A model generated the notes under the pieces. That model was not told the DNA's origin. It worked only from the letters and a program-made list of their open reading frames with translations, and did no database searches. A program made the translations under genes and the position numbers. DNA of 64,000 nt. Source: Candidatus Obscuribacter sp. GTDB lineage: Bacteria > Cyanobacteriota > Vampirovibrionia > Obscuribacterales > Obscuribacteraceae. The stretch is from positions 5,890,001 through 5,954,000 of the forward strand of contig JADJQZ010000001.1 in NCBI GenBank assembly GCA_016712465.1. Reading direction: 5' to 3'. Shown here one piece after another: positions 62,201-64,000 of the stretch (the first letter of the stretch is position 1; every line of letters starts with the position of its first letter).

Positions 62201-63733
62201 CTATACAGCAGGCACAGGCAACTCAGCAAGTAGGGGAGTGAGATACCCACGTATCAATCTGGACCCGAGATAACCTGTTTCAAGGCAGATTGAAAAAACC
62301 CTTGCTCTATCCTCACCTCCTTGCTGCTCCTGAAGTTTGCCTACTCGACCTTGACCAAGGAAATCAACCAACTGAACCCGACGGCTCCGGTATTGCTGCA
62401 AGGAAAGATATAGCTGCAAATGCTTTCTGGCGATGCCTTGAAAGTGCACTAGAGTATAGGTTCTAAAACTACTTACAAGCTGCCTGACCGAGGAAGACAC
62501 GGCATCATTTGTACAACCCTGACAAAGGCTGTTTCCGCACTCGTCTGCAAACAGACTGGTTAGGACCCGACGCTTGCGCTTTACGTAGCGAAGTTCACTT
62601 TGCTCCAAACCACTAAGACCGGAAGAATCGACCTGAATACTATCCATCTGATCAGCAGAACTGTGCTCATCATCATCCGGATTTTCACTCTCTCCAAAAC
62701 TGCCATGAACTCCACCGCTAGCCACAGCGGCGCAACGCTCTTTCCTTGCCTTGGCGCTTCCAGAGTGTTCACCACCAAGCCCAGCGAGGTCTAAAAGCGC
62801 TTGTACCATATCGGTCAGTTTAAACATGCCACCGGGTAGCTCTTCGATCAGACCGCACAACTCCAACTCTGTAAGGCCGACGGACAACCGAGCTGCATTG
62901 ACTGAAAGCGCAGAGGAAAGACGGTCAGTTGAAAGTTTACCGTTGACCAGAAGTTTCAAGATTGACTTTTCGAATTCATTCAATACTGCATACTGCTCAT
63001 TCTCAAAAAGTGTATTGAAAACGCTCTCAATGGACTCGGCTGAAACTTGCTCCGGGACGCCTTGCTCCAATTCGTCTTGAGCAGTTTCTGGTGCAGGCGA
63101 CAAAGCGGAAGAGCTACCGAAATCAGTGCCACCACTTTCAGTATCGACCACTTCATCTGACACTTCGGCAGCTATCAAGGACTGCTCATAAGCTTCTTCA
63201 AAAGCGGGATGTTCCCACCGCGGTGTGACCAGGCTGTTGCGAATAAAAAGATCGATAAAATGCTCAGTGCTGACAAGGCATCGCTCACCGCCCTGCGACT
63301 TTCGATGGCTGTCGATTGCACCCAATACGCTATGTTGAATGTGCAAAGCGGAAGACTGCGCAATGTCAAGCAGTGACGCAAACCAATTAGAACTGACAAA
63401 AGCACCTTCCTCAGTCAACCAAATAGCAGCAAACCAGGCCTTCAGCTTCCGCACGCGATTAAAAAACGTCTTTGCTGTCAGCGAGTAACTCTTGCGACAA
63501 TCCTGGCAACGAAGCTTTCGCCTACATTTCTTTACTACTACTCGTGCGGACAGACAACCACGGCAATAGACCATGCCTCTGGCATTCATCAATCTGTACA
63601 ATTTATCCCAACAAGATTCTTCCGTCGGAAACGTCTGGCAGAACCTTTTGAAGGTGGAACTAACCAGAAGTTTATACTCGGAAACGTAACTATTGTCGAC
63701 CGAATGAAACAAATTTGGCTGATACTTACGCAT
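62201..63733 (-). CDS. Transposase-type zinc ribbon joined to a DprA-like winged helix
   Basis: 510 residues from the ATG at 63733, chosen for the GGGAGG eight bases upstream. Residues about 55-110 match the N-terminal zinc ribbon and helix of IS1595/ISXO2-type transposases: YCRGCLSARVVVKKCRRKLRCQDCRKSYSLTAKTFFN. No DDE catalytic domain follows. An acidic linker leads to a winged helix at about 248-307 (EKSILKLLVNGKLSTDRLSSALSVNAARLSVGLTELELCGLIEELPGGMFKL) that matches the DprA C-terminal domain. A second Cys cluster (CGNSLCQGC) lies near the C-terminus. It looks like a domesticated DNA-binding protein or regulator. A GTTAAC palindrome lies about 110 bases upstream. Confidence 0.75.
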   Translation of the reverse strand: MRKYQPNLFHSVDNSYVSEYKLLVSSTFKRFCQTFPTEESCWDKLYRLMNARGMVYCRGCLSARVVVKKCRRKLRCQDCRKSYSLTAKTFFNRVRKLKAWFAAIWLTEEGAFVSSNWFASLLDIAQSSALHIQHSVLGAIDSHRKSQGGERCLVSTEHFIDLFIRNSLVTPRWEHPAFEEAYEQSLIAAEVSDEVVDTESGGTDFGSSSALSPAPETAQDELEQGVPEQVSAESIESVFNTLFENEQYAVLNEFEKSILKLLVNGKLSTDRLSSALSVNAARLSVGLTELELCGLIEELPGGMFKLTDMVQALLDLAGLGGEHSGSAKARKERCAAVASGGVHGSFGESENPDDDEHSSADQMDSIQVDSSGLSGLEQSELRYVKRKRRVLTSLFADECGNSLCQGCTNDAVSSSVRQLVSSFRTYTLVHFQGIARKHLQLYLSLQQYRSRRVQLVDFLGQGRVGKLQEQQGGEDRARVFSICLETGYLGSRLIRGYLTPLLAELPVPAV

Positions 63734-63840
63734 AATGCGCCCTCCCGCTTCGCTACTGGTATATAAAACGATCCACGGGCTCAAAAAGTTCAAAGTCGCC
63801 ACCCGCGCTCGAAAACCCAGCAGCCACCTGTCGTGGAATC

Positions 63841-63862
63841 GCTTAACCGTTAACGGTTAAGC
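63841..63862. promoter_or_regulatory. Palindrome of the GTTAAC family (copy 4)
   Basis: 22-bp perfect palindrome with the core TTAACCGTTAACGGTTAA, 108 bases before the ATG of the zinc-ribbon/DprA-like gene. Same motif as the three sites at 15.05-15.18 kb. Confidence 0.65.
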
Positions 63863-64000
63863 AACTTCTCAAAGGATGGCGCGGTTCAAGCATTCACATT
63901 AAATTGAAAATTTAACCAACCATCAAAAAATCCGACCCCACAACCAGCCTCCATTAAGCCTCTAACCTGGTCACCCAGCAAGAACGATGACACAATTGTC

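Overview
The window carries about 43 protein genes or gene remnants on roughly 55% GC DNA, with no rRNA, tRNA, CRISPR array or complete insertion sequence that I can see. The cell is a Gram-negative-type (diderm) bacterium: it has an RND efflux pump with a lipoprotein adaptor, many signal-peptide proteins, CPA1-type Na+/H+ antiport and class I fumarase. The mix of Ser/Thr kinases, TPR, ankyrin, LRR and LRV repeat proteins, YD-like repeat proteins, annexin-like repeats and many unrecognised low-complexity secreted proteins, with no photosynthesis genes, fits a non-photosynthetic relative of Cyanobacteria (Vampirovibrionia/Melainabacteria, perhaps Obscuribacterales). That placement is inference; no marker gene here proves it.

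Layout. 0-10 kb: 3' end of class I fumarase, a YD-like repeat protein, a large TPR membrane protein and an RND pump operon. 10-18 kb: ankyrin protein, acetate kinase coupled to an SRPBCC protein, a nucleotidyltransferase, an NfsB-like nitroreductase, a cluster of GTTAAC-centred palindromes and an 853-residue secreted/membrane protein built of three repeats. 18-27 kb: a 1404-residue annexin-like/double-GGDEF protein, two Ser/Thr kinases and a hydrolase; the first kinase gene lies exactly between 49-bp direct repeats that copy the 3' end of the hydrolase gene. 27-33 kb: an AT-richer accessory stretch with a sirtuin lacking its catalytic His, small unknown proteins, an altered Rieske protein and a frameshifted triple-repeat gene. 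33-41 kb: a divergent histidine kinase/response regulator pair, a KPE-repeat protein, a ROK regulator, a Na+/H+ antiporter, a DUF389 protein and an LRV-repeat protein.

41-51 kb is the most coherent metabolic region. Four minus-strand genes (GT20 synthase, debranching-type glucosidase, GT4 glycosyltransferase, HAD sugar phosphatase) diverge from a plus-strand unit of a 52-codon small ORF, an OmpR-type regulator and its histidine kinase, followed by a GH63/GH37-type glucosidase. The natural reading is synthesis, remodelling and breakdown of trehalose or a related glucoside osmolyte under two-component control.

51-64 kb: SDR oxidoreductase, TPR proteins, universal stress protein, MFS transporter, a glucosaminidase-like protein, a secreted unknown, an LRR protein, an ACMSD-family amidohydrolase, a BamE-like small protein and, at the end, a protein joining a transposase-type zinc ribbon to a DprA-like winged helix, preceded by another copy of the GTTAAC palindrome. 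Likely links between distant parts are this palindrome family (15.1 kb and 63.8 kb) and a ROK-like operator shared by the ROK gene and the LRV-repeat gene.
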